Position numbers and translations under genes: made by a program. From Pseudomonas_T sp032052615 (GTDB lineage Bacteria; Pseudomonadota; Gammaproteobacteria; Pseudomonadales; Pseudomonadaceae), in assembly GCA_032052615.1 (NCBI GenBank), contig DAMBWF010000012.1, positions 28,780 to 92,779 on the forward strand: a stretch of DNA of 64,000 nt. Direction: 5' to 3'. Position 1 is the first letter of the stretch, and each line of letters starts with the position of its first letter. Below are positions 35,064-44,492 of this stretch, piece after piece. The notes under the pieces are model-generated. The model saw only the letters and a program-made list of their open reading frames with translations. It did not search any database and was not told the DNA's origin.

Positions 35064-36923
35064 ATGCTGCAAAACATAAGGGACAATTCACAAGGTTGGA
35101 TTGCCAAGACCATTATTGGCGTCATCATGATCTTGTTGGCGCTCACGGGCTTCGATGCGATTTTCAGAGCAACAAGCAACAGCGACAACGCAGCTGAAGT
35201 GAACGGCGAAAAGATCACCCAGAATGAGGTGGCTCAGGCGGCGGAGCTCCAGGTTCGGCAAATTCGTCAGAAGCTGGGTAGCGACTTCGACGCTTCCCTC
35301 TTGAATGAGAAGATGATGCGCGAGTCCGCGCTTAAGAATCTGATAGATCGTCAGTTGCTGCTCCAGGGTGCTCACGAAGCAGGTTTTGCTTTTTCCCAGG
35401 CTTCGCTCGATCAGTTGATTCTGCAAACGCCTGATTTCCAAGTGGCAGGTAAATTCAGCCCCGAGCGTTTCGACCAGGTTTTGCGGCAGATGAACTACAG
35501 TCGCTTGCAGTTCCGCAAGATGCTTGAAACGGAAATGTTAGTGGCGCAGTTGCGTGCTGGGCTTTCTGGCAGTGGTTTCGTGACCGACTCCGAGGTTCAA
35601 TCCTTTGCCCGCTTGGAAAAGCAGACTCGTGACTTCGCAACCATTACGTTGAAAGCTGACGCGAAGGCAGTCCAGATCAGCGATGAAGAACTAAAAGCCT
35701 ATTTCGATGCACATGCCAGCGAGTACATGACGCCTGAGCAAGTGGTAGTGGAATATATTGAGCTGAAGAAAGAGGCTTTTTTTGATCAGGTCACCGTGAG
35801 CGATGAGGATCTGCAAGATCTTTATCACAAGCAAATAGCAAACCTATCCGAGCAGCGTCACGCGGCGCATATCTTGATTGAAGCCGACCCGAAGCTCGCT
35901 GATGAGCAAGCGAAAGCAAAAGCCGAGGACATCCGTAAGCGAATAGAAAAGGGCGAAGATTTCGCCGCCTTGGCCAAGGAGTTTTCAGCGGACCCTGGGT
36001 CCGCTACGCAGGGCGGCGATTTAGGGTTCGCAGGGCCGGGTGTTTATGACCCGGCCTTCGAAAAGGCGCTATTCGCCCTGAAACCAGGGGAGGTTTCGGA
36101 GCCGGTCAAGACTCAGTATGGCTGGCATCTGATCAAGCTTATAGGCGTTCAAGCTCCTGAAATTCCCAGCTTCGAAAGCTCCAAGGAAACTCTGGTGCGT
36201 GAGCTCAAGGCGCAAAAGGTCGAGCAGCTTTTCGTCGAGGCGACCAAAAAACTGGAGGACTCCTCTTTCGAGGCGTCCGATCTGGCTCAGCCTGCTCAGG
36301 AACTGGGCTTGAAGGTGCAAACGAGTAAGCCGTTCGGAAGAGAAGGCGGTGAGGGCATCAGCGCCAATCGACAAGTCTTACAAGCTGCGTTTAGCCAGGA
36401 AATCTTGGATGACGGAGCGAATAGCGGAGCTCTGGAGCTTGACCCCGATACGGTGATTGTTCTGAGAGCTAAGGAGCATCTGAAACCGAAGCCGCAGGCG
36501 TTTGATCAGGTTGTCGCTGGGATTCGCGAACACTTGTCGAAAGAGCGGGCTGCGGAAGCGGCGAAGCTGGCCGGAGAACAGCTCTTGGCTCAAGTGAAGC
36601 AGAACGGCTCGGGTAACCGAAAAGACTGGAAGGTGGTCGAAGCCGCTACTCGCACACAGGAAGGGATTGACCCAGTAGTCCTTCAAGCGTTGTTCCGGGC
36701 TCCGAAACCTACCACCAAGGAGAAGCCCGTCTATGTCGGAGTTGCCTTGCGGAATGGCGACTATGTCGTGCTTCGCCTGGATGGCGTGAACGCACCCGAA
36801 TCGGTGCTTTCGGATGAAGACAAAGCCTCTTATAGACGTTTCCTTGCTTCGCGTGCTGGTGCGCAGGACTACAGCGCTTACCGTCAGCAACTTGAGGAAA
36901 AAGCGGATATTAAGCGCTATTGA
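35064..36923 (+). CDS. ppiD: Periplasmic folding chaperone/isomerase PpiD
   Basis: 619 residues from ATG 35064 (TGGGGGA upstream); the open frame before it runs through the tRNA-like sequence. One N-terminal membrane anchor (about residues 11-30, WIAKTIIGVIMILLALTGF), a SurA-N-like chaperone region, a parvulin domain (about 265-360: QRHAAHILIEADP, GGDLGFAGPGVYDPAFEKAL and GWHLIKL) and a C-terminal second chaperone region. Acts on outer-membrane and secreted proteins as they leave the Sec channel. Closes the tig-clp-lon-hup-ppiD block. Confidence 0.94.
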   Translation: MLQNIRDNSQGWIAKTIIGVIMILLALTGFDAIFRATSNSDNAAEVNGEKITQNEVAQAAELQVRQIRQKLGSDFDASLLNEKMMRESALKNLIDRQLLLQGAHEAGFAFSQASLDQLILQTPDFQVAGKFSPERFDQVLRQMNYSRLQFRKMLETEMLVAQLRAGLSGSGFVTDSEVQSFARLEKQTRDFATITLKADAKAVQISDEELKAYFDAHASEYMTPEQVVVEYIELKKEAFFDQVTVSDEDLQDLYHKQIANLSEQRHAAHILIEADPKLADEQAKAKAEDIRKRIEKGEDFAALAKEFSADPGSATQGGDLGFAGPGVYDPAFEKALFALKPGEVSEPVKTQYGWHLIKLIGVQAPEIPSFESSKETLVRELKAQKVEQLFVEATKKLEDSSFEASDLAQPAQELGLKVQTSKPFGREGGEGISANRQVLQAAFSQEILDDGANSGALELDPDTVIVLRAKEHLKPKPQAFDQVVAGIREHLSKERAAEAAKLAGEQLLAQVKQNGSGNRKDWKVVEAATRTQEGIDPVVLQALFRAPKPTTKEKPVYVGVALRNGDYVVLRLDGVNAPESVLSDEDKASYRRFLASRAGAQDYSAYRQQLEEKADIKRY

Positions 36924-37555
36924 TATCTCGCGCCTCAAAGAAGGGAGGAACTTGCCCCTCGTCGTTAGGTCCTAAAGGCGGCAGGTTTGCTGCTGATGAG
37001 CCTGCTCCTCCCGAGAGCTCACAAAGCGCAACTCAAGGGAAGGACCCTTCCATCGACATGTGAGGCCGATGGGGAAAGAGAGCGGCCTTTGAGATTTGGC
37101 GCTGTAGATCAGTCGATCAACGCTTCAAGTCCCAGAGGCCGCTCTCTTAGTCTTTGTACAATCCCGCAAGGCTCGCATTACCTGTGCACGCCGACCTCTC
37201 TGAGTACGGCTCCGGTGTATCGTGCGGGTCAAGCCTCTGACGTATCAGCGGCTCGGTAGAGCATATCGATGCTCGCTGTCGCTTGCTCAATTATGGGCCT
37301 AGGCACAGCTACCTCCAGAACAGTCTGCATGAGGGCTGTAGGACTGCGCTTACAGCTACCAACGCTTTTGTGCTACCTTAGCACCTCGCCCGATCCGCTA
37401 ACTGGGCGCATCAAGCAACTTCCAGTGACTCCGGTTCGGTCGGCTCAGCTTCGGCACCTGCCAATGTGCGGCAGGTTCTGCTACCCAATCGTTTACTGGC
37501 TCATCCCAACCCCATGTGGCCTTTGGTAGAGGTCACCACTAGGAGAGGAGGCGCC
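36924..37555. other. Long structured non-coding region between ppiD and thrS
   Basis: 632 bases without a credible protein gene; open frames at 36987-37259 and 37269-37529 have random-looking translations. Structures: a nested pair of stems GGGAGGA/TCCTCCC (36943-36949 with 37006-37012) and GCAGG/CCTGC (36981-36985 with 37001-37005); a 13-bp inverted repeat at 37076-37148; a short hairpin GAGCAT/ATGCTC near 37259-37274; and ACCTGCC/GGCAGGT (37456-37462 with 37470-37476) close to thrS. It may hold the thrS leader and promoter and possibly a small RNA. Confidence 0.5.
37076..37148. repeat. 13-bp perfect inverted repeat
   Basis: AAGAGAGCGGCCT (37076-37088) is exactly complementary to AGGCCGCTCTCTT (37136-37148) with 47 bases between. 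In RNA it forms a strong stem and is followed by AGTCTTTG. Confidence 0.65.
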
Positions 37556-39478
37556 ATGCCCATCATTACTCTTCCCGACGGTAGTCAGCGCTCTTTTGAT
37601 CAAGCAGTGACCGTCGCTCAGGTCGCCCAATCCATTGGTGCCGGTTTGGCTAAGGCTACCGTTGCGGGTAAGGTCAATGGTGTATTGGTTGATGCATGCG
37701 ACCTCATCGACAGCGACGCGACATTGCAAATCATTACGCCTAAGGATCAAGAGGGCGTGGAGATTATCCGCCACTCCTGCGCGCACTTGGTCGGCCATGC
37801 CGTAAAGCAGCTCTATCCCACGGCCAAAATGGTCATCGGGCCAGTGATAGAGGAGGGGTTCTACTACGACATCGCATATGAACGGCCCTTCACTCAAGAG
37901 GACTTGGCCGCGATCGAGCAGCGCATGCAAGCGCTAATCGATAAAGATTATGATGTCATCAAGAAAGTTACGCCACGGGCGGAAGTGATCGAGATATTCA
38001 AGTCTCGAGGTGAAGATTACAAGTTGCGCTTGGTGGATGACATGCCCAATGAGACCGCCATGGGGCTGTACTTCCATGAAGAATATGTAGACATGTGCCG
38101 TGGTCCGCATGTGCCTAATACTCGTTTTTTGAAAGCGTTCAAGCTGACCAAGCTCTCGGGCGCCTATTGGCGTGGAGATGCGAAGAACGAACAATTGCAG
38201 CGTATTTACGGGACCGCTTGGGCCGATAAGAAAGAACTCGCCGCTTATATTCAGCGTATCGAGGAGGCGGAAAAGCGCGATCACCGCCGTCTCGGCAAGC
38301 GTCTGGATCTCTTCCATACGCAAGAAGAAGCCCCAGGCATGGTGTTCTGGCACCCCAATGGTTGGACACTTTATCAAGTGCTTGAGCAGTACATGCGCAA
38401 TGTCCAGCGTGAAAATGGTTACCAGGAGGTCCGCACTCCCCAGATTGTCGATCGCATTCTTTGGGAGCGTTCCGGGCATTGGGGTAACTACGCTGAAAAT
38501 ATGTTCACGACCGAGTCGGAAAGTCGTGACTATGCAATCAAGCCAATGAACTGTCCATGTCATGTCCAGATCTTTAATCAAGGACTGAAAAGTTATCGGG
38601 ATTTGCCTTTGCGCTTGGCGGAATTTGGCTCCTGCCACCGGAATGAGCCGTCTGGGGCGCTACATGGCATCATGCGGGTGCGTGGCTTTACCCAGGACGA
38701 TGCCCATATATTTTGTACCGAGGCTCAGGTTAGCCAAGAGGCAGCCAATTTCATCAAGCTGACGTTGCAGGTTTATGCGGATTTCGGCTTCAGCAATATC
38801 AAGATGAAGCTGTCCACTCGTCCAGCCAAGCGGGTCGGAGACGAGGCATTCTGGGACCGCGCCGAAGCAGCCTTGGCGCAGGCGCTGGATGCGGCTGGGT
38901 TGCCTTGGGAGTACCAGCCAGGCGAAGGCGCTTTCTATGGGCCCAAGATCGAGTTCACGCTGCATGATTGCCTGGGGCGAGCCTGGCAGTGCGGTACCCT
39001 GCAGTACGACCCGAATATGCCGCAGCGGCTGGAAGCTTCCTATGTAGCGGAAGACAACAGTCGTCAGATGCCTGTCATGCTGCACCGTGCCATTCTGGGT
39101 TCATTCGAGCGTTTCATTGGGATGCTCATCGAACACTACGAAGGGGCGTTTCCGGCTTGGCTGGCGCCTACCCAGGCGGTGGTGCTGAACATTACCGATA
39201 AGCAAGCCGATTTTGCCCTTGAAGTCGTGAAAAATCTCACTCAAGGCGGTTTTCGTGCCAAGTCCGACTTGAGAAACGAAAAAATCGGTTTTAAAATCCG
39301 GGAGCATACCCTGCTCAAGGTTCCCTACCTCTTGGTTATTGGAGATAGGGAAGTCGAGACACGAACCGTCGCTGTGCGCACCCGCGAAGGGCACGACCTA
39401 GGATCCATGCCGGTCGACCAATTCGCGGATTTCCTTGCCCAGGCGGTTTCCCGGCGTGGTCGCCTAGATTCGGAGTAA
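37556..39478 (+). CDS. thrS: Threonyl-tRNA synthetase
   Basis: 640 residues from ATG 37556, with AGGAGAGGAG just upstream. Class II synthetase: TGS domain (about 1-62, MPIITLPDGSQ), N2 editing domain (about 65-225; HSCAHLVGHA and the later CRGPH), catalytic core with NEPSGALHGIMRVRGFTQDD and GPKIEFTLHD, and C-terminal anticodon-binding domain. Zinc ligands in MNCPCHVQIF and the following His residues. First gene of the thrS-infC-rpmI-rplT translation operon. Confidence 0.97.
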   Translation: MPIITLPDGSQRSFDQAVTVAQVAQSIGAGLAKATVAGKVNGVLVDACDLIDSDATLQIITPKDQEGVEIIRHSCAHLVGHAVKQLYPTAKMVIGPVIEEGFYYDIAYERPFTQEDLAAIEQRMQALIDKDYDVIKKVTPRAEVIEIFKSRGEDYKLRLVDDMPNETAMGLYFHEEYVDMCRGPHVPNTRFLKAFKLTKLSGAYWRGDAKNEQLQRIYGTAWADKKELAAYIQRIEEAEKRDHRRLGKRLDLFHTQEEAPGMVFWHPNGWTLYQVLEQYMRNVQRENGYQEVRTPQIVDRILWERSGHWGNYAENMFTTESESRDYAIKPMNCPCHVQIFNQGLKSYRDLPLRLAEFGSCHRNEPSGALHGIMRVRGFTQDDAHIFCTEAQVSQEAANFIKLTLQVYADFGFSNIKMKLSTRPAKRVGDEAFWDRAEAALAQALDAAGLPWEYQPGEGAFYGPKIEFTLHDCLGRAWQCGTLQYDPNMPQRLEASYVAEDNSRQMPVMLHRAILGSFERFIGMLIEHYEGAFPAWLAPTQAVVLNITDKQADFALEVVKNLTQGGFRAKSDLRNEKIGFKIREHTLLKVPYLLVIGDREVETRTVAVRTREGHDLGSMPVDQFADFLAQAVSRRGRLDSE

Positions 39479-40030
39479 ATGATTATTAAGCGTGAAATGA
39501 GACAAGATAAACGAACTGCACCGAAGGCCCCGATCAACGAGAATATCTCGGCACGCGAGGTTCGGTTAATTGGTGCTGACGGCGAGCAGATTGGCATCGT
39601 CTCGATTGATGAAGCGCTTCGTGTTGCAGAAGAAGCCAAATTGGACTTGGTGGAAATTTCCGCCGATGCAGTGCCCCCTGTTTGCCGAATCATGGATTAC
39701 GGCAAGCACATCTTCGAGAAGAAGAAGCAGGTCGCTGCAGCGAAAAAGAACCAGAAACAGGTTCAGGTAAAAGAAATCAAGTTTCGTCCAGGGACGGAGG
39801 AAGGAGATTACCAGGTAAAACTACGCAACCTGGTACGTTTCCTGAGTGAAGGGGATAAGGCCAAGGTTTCCTTGCGATTCCGCGGTCGAGAGATGGCCCA
39901 CCAGGAGCTGGGTATGGAACTGTTGAAGCGGGTCGAAGGTGATCTTGCTGAATACGGAGCCGTTGAACAGCATCCTAAGATGGAAGGACGCCAGCTAATC
40001 ATGGTCATCGCCCCCAAAAAGAAAAAATAA
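39479..40030 (+). CDS. infC: Translation initiation factor IF-3
   Basis: 183 residues as drawn from ATG 39479. IF-3 binds the 30S subunit and proofreads start codon choice. N-domain (KAPINENISAREVRLIG), Lys-rich linker (EKKKQVAAAKKNQKQ) and C-domain (FRPGTEEGDYQVKLRNLVRFL, quoted in part: RPGTEEGDYQVKLRN). The ATG touches the thrS stop and is only three bases from the GGAG; the next two codons are both ATT, at better spacing. infC of E. coli starts with AUU for autoregulation, so ATT at 39482 or 39485 is a real possibility. Confidence 0.96.
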   Translation: MIIKREMRQDKRTAPKAPINENISAREVRLIGADGEQIGIVSIDEALRVAEEAKLDLVEISADAVPPVCRIMDYGKHIFEKKKQVAAAKKNQKQVQVKEIKFRPGTEEGDYQVKLRNLVRFLSEGDKAKVSLRFRGREMAHQELGMELLKRVEGDLAEYGAVEQHPKMEGRQLIMVIAPKKKK

Positions 40031-40090
40031 CCACCAGGGCACTGGCAGGCCTTGCGGTTATGTTCATCCACTGAATGCGGAGTACCGAAC

Positions 40091-40285
40091 ATGCCAAAAA
40101 TGAAAACCAAGAGCGGAGCAGCCAAGCGTTTCCTGAAGACTGCTTCCGGCTTTAAGCACAAACATGCTTTCAAGAGCCATATCCTGACCAAAATGTCCAC
40201 CAAGCGTAAGCGCCAACTGCGCGGAAGCACTTTGTTGCATCCGTCTGACGTGCAGAAAGTGGAACGCATGATGCGTGTTCGTTAA
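40091..40285 (+). CDS. rpmI: 50S ribosomal protein L35
   Basis: 64 residues from ATG 40091; highly basic, starting MPKMKTKSGAAKRF and containing the family pattern HILTKMSTKRKRQLRG. Sits 60 bases after infC and 23 bases before rplT in the universal infC-rpmI-rplT order. Confidence 0.97.
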   Translation: MPKMKTKSGAAKRFLKTASGFKHKHAFKSHILTKMSTKRKRQLRGSTLLHPSDVQKVERMMRVR

Positions 40286-40308
40286 TTGGTCAATTAGAGG
40301 AATAATTC

Positions 40309-40665
40309 ATGGCTCGTGTTAAGCGTGGCGTTATCGCTCGTGCTCGTCACAAAAAAATCCTGAAACTCGCAAAAGGCTACTATGGTGCGCGTTCGCGTGT
40401 TTTCCGTGTCGCCAAGCAGGCGGTAATCAAGGCAGGCCAGTACGCCTACCGGGACCGTCGGCAGCGTAAGCGTCAATTCAGGGCACTTTGGATCGCTCGT
40501 ATCAATGCTGGCGCTCGGATCAATGGCCTTTCCTATAGCCGTTTGATCGCTGGCTTGAAAAAAGCTTCCATTGAAATCGACCGTAAAGTACTGGCCGATT
40601 TGGCTGTAAATGAAAAAGCGGCGTTTGCTGCGATTGTCGAGAAAGCGAAAGCCGTATTGGCTTAA
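40309..40665 (+). CDS. rplT: 50S ribosomal protein L20
   Basis: 118 residues. ARVKRGVIARARHKKILK start, YGARSRVFRVAKQAVIKA and RDRRQRKRQFRALWIARIN are typical. L20 binds 23S rRNA early in assembly; in E. coli it represses its own operon through the rpmI leader. GAGGAA at 40297-40302 precedes the ATG. Confidence 0.97.
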   Translation: MARVKRGVIARARHKKILKLAKGYYGARSRVFRVAKQAVIKAGQYAYRDRRQRKRQFRALWIARINAGARINGLSYSRLIAGLKKASIEIDRKVLADLAVNEKAAFAAIVEKAKAVLA

Positions 40666-40707
40666 CTCCCCGGCAATCATCGGCTTATACCGATGTGAAC
40701 GTCACCG

Positions 40708-40740
40708 ATAGGGGAAGAGCCCATGCTCTTCCCCTATTTC
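40708..40740 (+). terminator. Terminator or attenuator between rplT and pheS
   Basis: A perfect 13-bp stem ATAGGGGAAGAGC/GCTCTTCCCCTAT with loop CCAT, followed by TTTCG. In E. coli pheST is controlled by attenuation at this place; here I see no Phe-rich leader peptide, so simple termination or partial read-through is more likely. Confidence 0.75.
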
Positions 40741-40757
40741 GTATCTGGAGTCACCTT

Positions 40758-41774
40758 ATGGAAAATCTGGATGCGCTGGTCTCGACAGCGATTGAGGCTG
40801 TGCGACATAGCGAAGACATCGATGCCCTGGAGCAGGTCAGGGTCCATTTCTTGGGCAAGAAAGGCGAACTGACCCAGGTAATGAAGGCCTTGGGAGAGCT
40901 TCCTGCAGAGGAGCGGCCCAAGGTTGGGGCATTGATCAACGTAGCAAAGGAGCGCGTCCAGCAGGCCATTACAGAGCGCAAGATGGCCTTGGAACAATCG
41001 GCTCTCGATGCCCGCCTAGCGGCTGAGCGTATCGATGTGACCCTTCCGGGACGTGGCCAGCATACTGGCGGTTTGCATCCCGTTACCCGTACCCTCGAAC
41101 GTATCGAGCAGTTCTTCACCCGGATTGGTTATGACGTTGCTGAAGGTCCGGAAGTCGAAGACGATTACCACAACTTCGAAGCACTCAATATTCCAGGCCA
41201 TCATCCGGCTCGTGCCATGCACGACACCTTCTATTTCAATGCAAACATGTTGTTGCGCACTCACACGTCTCCTGTTCAGGTAAGGACGATGGAGAGTCGG
41301 CAGCCTCCTATCCGTATCGTCTGCCCTGGCCGGGTTTATCGGTGCGATTCCGATATCACTCACTCGCCAATGTTCCACCAGGTCGAGGGGTTGCTTATCG
41401 ATGAACATATCAGCTTCGCTGACCTCAAGGGGACTATCGAAGAGTTTCTGCGAGTGTTCTTCGAAAAGGAACTGGGCGTTCGTTTCCGCCCTTCCTTCTT
41501 CCCCTTCACTGAGCCCTCGGCCGAAGTCGATATGCAATGTGTCATGTGCAGCGGCAAGGGGTGCCGGGTCTGTAAGCAAACTGGCTGGCTCGAGGTAATG
41601 GGCTGTGGGATGGTCCATCCCAACGTATTGCGGATGTCTGGTATCGATCCCGAGAAATACCAGGGATTTGCATTCGGCATGGGCGCGGAGCGCCTCGCTA
41701 TGCTGCGTTATGGCGTCAACGATTTGCGCCTGTTCTTCGAGAACGACTTGCGGTTTTTAACTCAATTTCGCTAG
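40758..41774 (+). CDS. pheS: Phenylalanyl-tRNA synthetase alpha subunit
   Basis: 338 residues from ATG 40758. N-terminal coiled coil (about 1-85) and class II catalytic domain: HPVTRTLERIEQFF, the motif 2 region RPSFFPFTEPSAEVD and the motif 3 region FGMGAERLAMLRYG. Works as alpha2beta2 with PheT, encoded 32 bases downstream. Confidence 0.97.
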   Translation: MENLDALVSTAIEAVRHSEDIDALEQVRVHFLGKKGELTQVMKALGELPAEERPKVGALINVAKERVQQAITERKMALEQSALDARLAAERIDVTLPGRGQHTGGLHPVTRTLERIEQFFTRIGYDVAEGPEVEDDYHNFEALNIPGHHPARAMHDTFYFNANMLLRTHTSPVQVRTMESRQPPIRIVCPGRVYRCDSDITHSPMFHQVEGLLIDEHISFADLKGTIEEFLRVFFEKELGVRFRPSFFPFTEPSAEVDMQCVMCSGKGCRVCKQTGWLEVMGCGMVHPNVLRMSGIDPEKYQGFAFGMGAERLAMLRYGVNDLRLFFENDLRFLTQFR

Positions 41775-41806
41775 ACCGCACCGTATTGAGTATTGAGGAG
41801 AGCAGG

Positions 41807-44185
41807 ATGAAATTCAGTGAACAATGGTTACGGACTTGGGTAAACCCGTCGGTTTCCCGTGATGACTTGGTTGCCCGTCTGTCCATGGTCGGCCTGGAGG
41901 TAGACAGCGTAACCCCAGTCGCTGGTCGCTTCGCAGGGGTTGTCATCGGCGAAGTGCTGAGCGCGGAGCCGCATCCTGACGCTGACAAGCTTCGGGTCTG
42001 CCAAGTCAGCACCGGTACCGAGCGCTTCCAAGTGGTGTGTGGCGCGCCTAATGTCCGTCCAGGCTTGAAAGTCCCGTTCGCGCTGATTGGCGCCGAGCTC
42101 CCAGGAAATTTCAAGATCAAGAAGGCCAAGCTTCGCGGAGTCGAGTCCAGCGGCATGTTGTGCTCTGCTGCCGAACTCCAAATAAGCGAGGAAAATGCAG
42201 GCCTACTCGAACTGCCCGCGGATGCGCCGGTAGGCGAAGACATCCGAGTTTATCTAGGACTCGATGATGCTAGCATTGAGCTGGGGTTGACACCTAACCG
42301 CGGCGATTGCTTGTCCCTGGCGGGGCTTGCCCGAGAGATCGGGGCTATCTATTCCTTGCCCGCCCGTGGGCTTTCCCCCGTGGCTATTCCGGCTACCCAC
42401 AGCGATGTGCTTCCAGTGGAAGTGCTAGAAGCCAAGGCTTGCCCGCGTTACGTCGGGCGTATAGTTCGCAACGTGGATCTTACCAAGCCTACGCCTGCCT
42501 GGATGGTGGAGCGCCTTCGGCGCTCCGATATCCGGAGTATCGACGCGGTCGTGGATGTCACCAATTACGTGATGCTTGAGCTTGGTCAGCCCATGCATGC
42601 TTTCGATCTTTCCGAGATCGATGGCGGTATCAAGGTACGTATGGCCGAAGCGAATGAAACATTGGTTTTGTTGGACGGCCAGGAAATTAAGCTGCGCGAT
42701 GATACTTTGGTGATTGCCGACCAGCGTCGTGTGCTGGCCATCGCGGGAGTCATGGGCGGAAAGGGAAGTGGCGTCAGCAAAGGGACACGCGATCTTTTCC
42801 TTGAAAGCGCGTTCTTCGAGCCGGTTGCCCTGGCCGGGAAGGCTCGTTCTTATGGACTCCATACCGATGCATCGCATCGCTTCGAGCGCGGCGTTGATTT
42901 TGCGCTTCCCCAAAGGGCTATCGAGCGAGCCACGCAGTTATTGCAGGAAATCGTGGGAGGAGAAGCTGGGCCGCTAATCGAGTGTTGCACGCCGGAGGCG
43001 TTGCCGAAGATGCAATGCATCGAACTGCGTGCCGAGCGAATTAGCCAAATGCTGGGCCTCGATATTCCTGCTATCGAAGTCGAGTCGTTGCTCAAGGGCT
43101 TGGCGCTCGAAGTCGTGGCGGAGGGTGAGGGGAGCTGGCGAGTAGGAGTGCCTAGTCATCGCTTCGACTTGAATATAGAGGTAGACCTGATCGAAGAGGT
43201 GGGTCGGTTGTACGGCTATGATCGGCTGCCGGTTCGTTATCCGCAGGCGCGTCTCGCACCTCGTGCTCGGGCCGAAGTTAAGGTGGAGCTATCGGCGTTG
43301 CGCCGATTGTTGGTCGCACGCGGCTATCAAGAAGCGATTACCTACAGCTTCATCGATCCTAAGCTCTTCGAGCTTTTCAATCCGTCTGCCAACGCACTGC
43401 AACTGGCCAATCCCATCTCGGCGGATATGGCTGTCATGCGTGTTTCTCTGTGGCCGGGTCTTGTGAAGGCCGTACAACACAACTTGAATCGACAGCAAAC
43501 CCGAATTCGTCTGTTCGAAAGCGGCCTGCGCTTCCTCGGTCATTTGGAAAACCTTGCACAGCAACCTGTGATTGCAGGCGTGGTAACGGGTAATCGTATG
43601 GCTGAGGGGTGGTGCCAGGGGCGAGAGAGTGTCGACTTTTTCGATGTGAAGGCTGATGTCGAGGCGTTGCTAGCCTCCGTGGGGGCTGGCGATCAGTTCA
43701 CCTTCAAGGCAGCGGAGCATCCAGCACTTCATCCAGGTCAAGCTGCTAGCGTGGAATGCCAGGGGAGACTGGTTGGATTCCTGGGCGCCTTGCATCCTGA
43801 ACTGGCGAAAACACTAGGTATTGAACAGCCTGTTTACCTGTTTGAATTGCTGCTGGCTGAGCTGGAAAATGGGCGTCTGCCTCATTTCAGGGAGCTATCC
43901 CGGTATCCGGAGGTTCGCCGTGATCTGGCCTTGCTCATAGACAAGGATGTTCCCGCTCAAGCTATTCTAGATTGCATCCGCCAGCATGCGGGTGAGTGGC
44001 TAACTGACCTTACACTCTTTGACGTTTATCAGGGCAAAGGCATTGATCCGCTTAGAAAAAGCTTGGCAGTCGGCTTGACCTGGCAACATCCATCACGCAC
44101 TCTTACCGATGAGGAAGTGAGTGCCGCCATACAGGGCATCCTCACGTCATTGGAAGAAAGGTTTAACGCCACGTTAAGGAAGTAG
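41807..44185 (+). CDS. pheT: Phenylalanyl-tRNA synthetase beta subunit
   Basis: 792 residues from ATG 41807. MKFSEQWLRTWV start, OB-fold tRNA-binding domain (about 39-150: HPDADKLRVCQV and GVESSGMLCS), B3/4 editing and B5 domains, class II-like core and C-terminal ferredoxin-fold anticodon-binding domain (about 697-792: RYPEVRRDLALLID). Followed by ihfA after four bases, as is standard. Confidence 0.97.
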   Translation: MKFSEQWLRTWVNPSVSRDDLVARLSMVGLEVDSVTPVAGRFAGVVIGEVLSAEPHPDADKLRVCQVSTGTERFQVVCGAPNVRPGLKVPFALIGAELPGNFKIKKAKLRGVESSGMLCSAAELQISEENAGLLELPADAPVGEDIRVYLGLDDASIELGLTPNRGDCLSLAGLAREIGAIYSLPARGLSPVAIPATHSDVLPVEVLEAKACPRYVGRIVRNVDLTKPTPAWMVERLRRSDIRSIDAVVDVTNYVMLELGQPMHAFDLSEIDGGIKVRMAEANETLVLLDGQEIKLRDDTLVIADQRRVLAIAGVMGGKGSGVSKGTRDLFLESAFFEPVALAGKARSYGLHTDASHRFERGVDFALPQRAIERATQLLQEIVGGEAGPLIECCTPEALPKMQCIELRAERISQMLGLDIPAIEVESLLKGLALEVVAEGEGSWRVGVPSHRFDLNIEVDLIEEVGRLYGYDRLPVRYPQARLAPRARAEVKVELSALRRLLVARGYQEAITYSFIDPKLFELFNPSANALQLANPISADMAVMRVSLWPGLVKAVQHNLNRQQTRIRLFESGLRFLGHLENLAQQPVIAGVVTGNRMAEGWCQGRESVDFFDVKADVEALLASVGAGDQFTFKAAEHPALHPGQAASVECQGRLVGFLGALHPELAKTLGIEQPVYLFELLLAELENGRLPHFRELSRYPEVRRDLALLIDKDVPAQAILDCIRQHAGEWLTDLTLFDVYQGKGIDPLRKSLAVGLTWQHPSRTLTDEEVSAAIQGILTSLEERFNATLRK

Positions 44186-44189
44186 CGTA

Positions 44190-44492
44190 ATGGGGGCTCT
44201 GACGAAGGCTGAAATGGCTGAGCGTCTTTACGAAGAGCTAGGCCTGAATAAACGGGAAGCCAAGGAATTGGTAGAGCTATTCTTCGAAGAAATACGCCAA
44301 GCCTTGGAGCACAACGAGCAGGTCAAGTTGTCCGGTTTCGGAAATTTTGACCTGCGTGACAAGCGTCAGCGCCCTGGACGAAACCCCAAGACGGGCGAAG
44401 AAATACCGATCACGGCTCGCCGTGTGGTTACTTTCCGTCCAGGGCAAAAGCTGAAGGCCCGAGTCGAAGCCTATGCTGGAACCAAGCCATAA
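44190..44492 (+). CDS. ihfA: Integration host factor alpha subunit
   Basis: 100 residues. DNA-bending protein that pairs with IhfB; MGALTKAEMAERLYEELGLN start, KLSGFGNFDLRDKRQRPGRN and the TGEEIPITARR arm with its DNA-intercalating Pro. The stop lies 20 bases inside the next gene, so ihfA and the MerR gene are coupled. Confidence 0.97.
   Translation: MGALTKAEMAERLYEELGLNKREAKELVELFFEEIRQALEHNEQVKLSGFGNFDLRDKRQRPGRNPKTGEEIPITARRVVTFRPGQKLKARVEAYAGTKP

Noticed and set aside
36987..37529. Two open frames (36987-37259 and 37269-37529) between ppiD and thrS
   Set aside because: Translations lack any protein-like pattern and the region is better explained as structured non-coding DNA.
40695..40757. 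Possible pheS leader peptide in the frame upstream of pheS
   Set aside because: The 21 codons contain one Phe and overlap the rplT terminator hairpin, so there is no evidence for Phe-codon attenuation.
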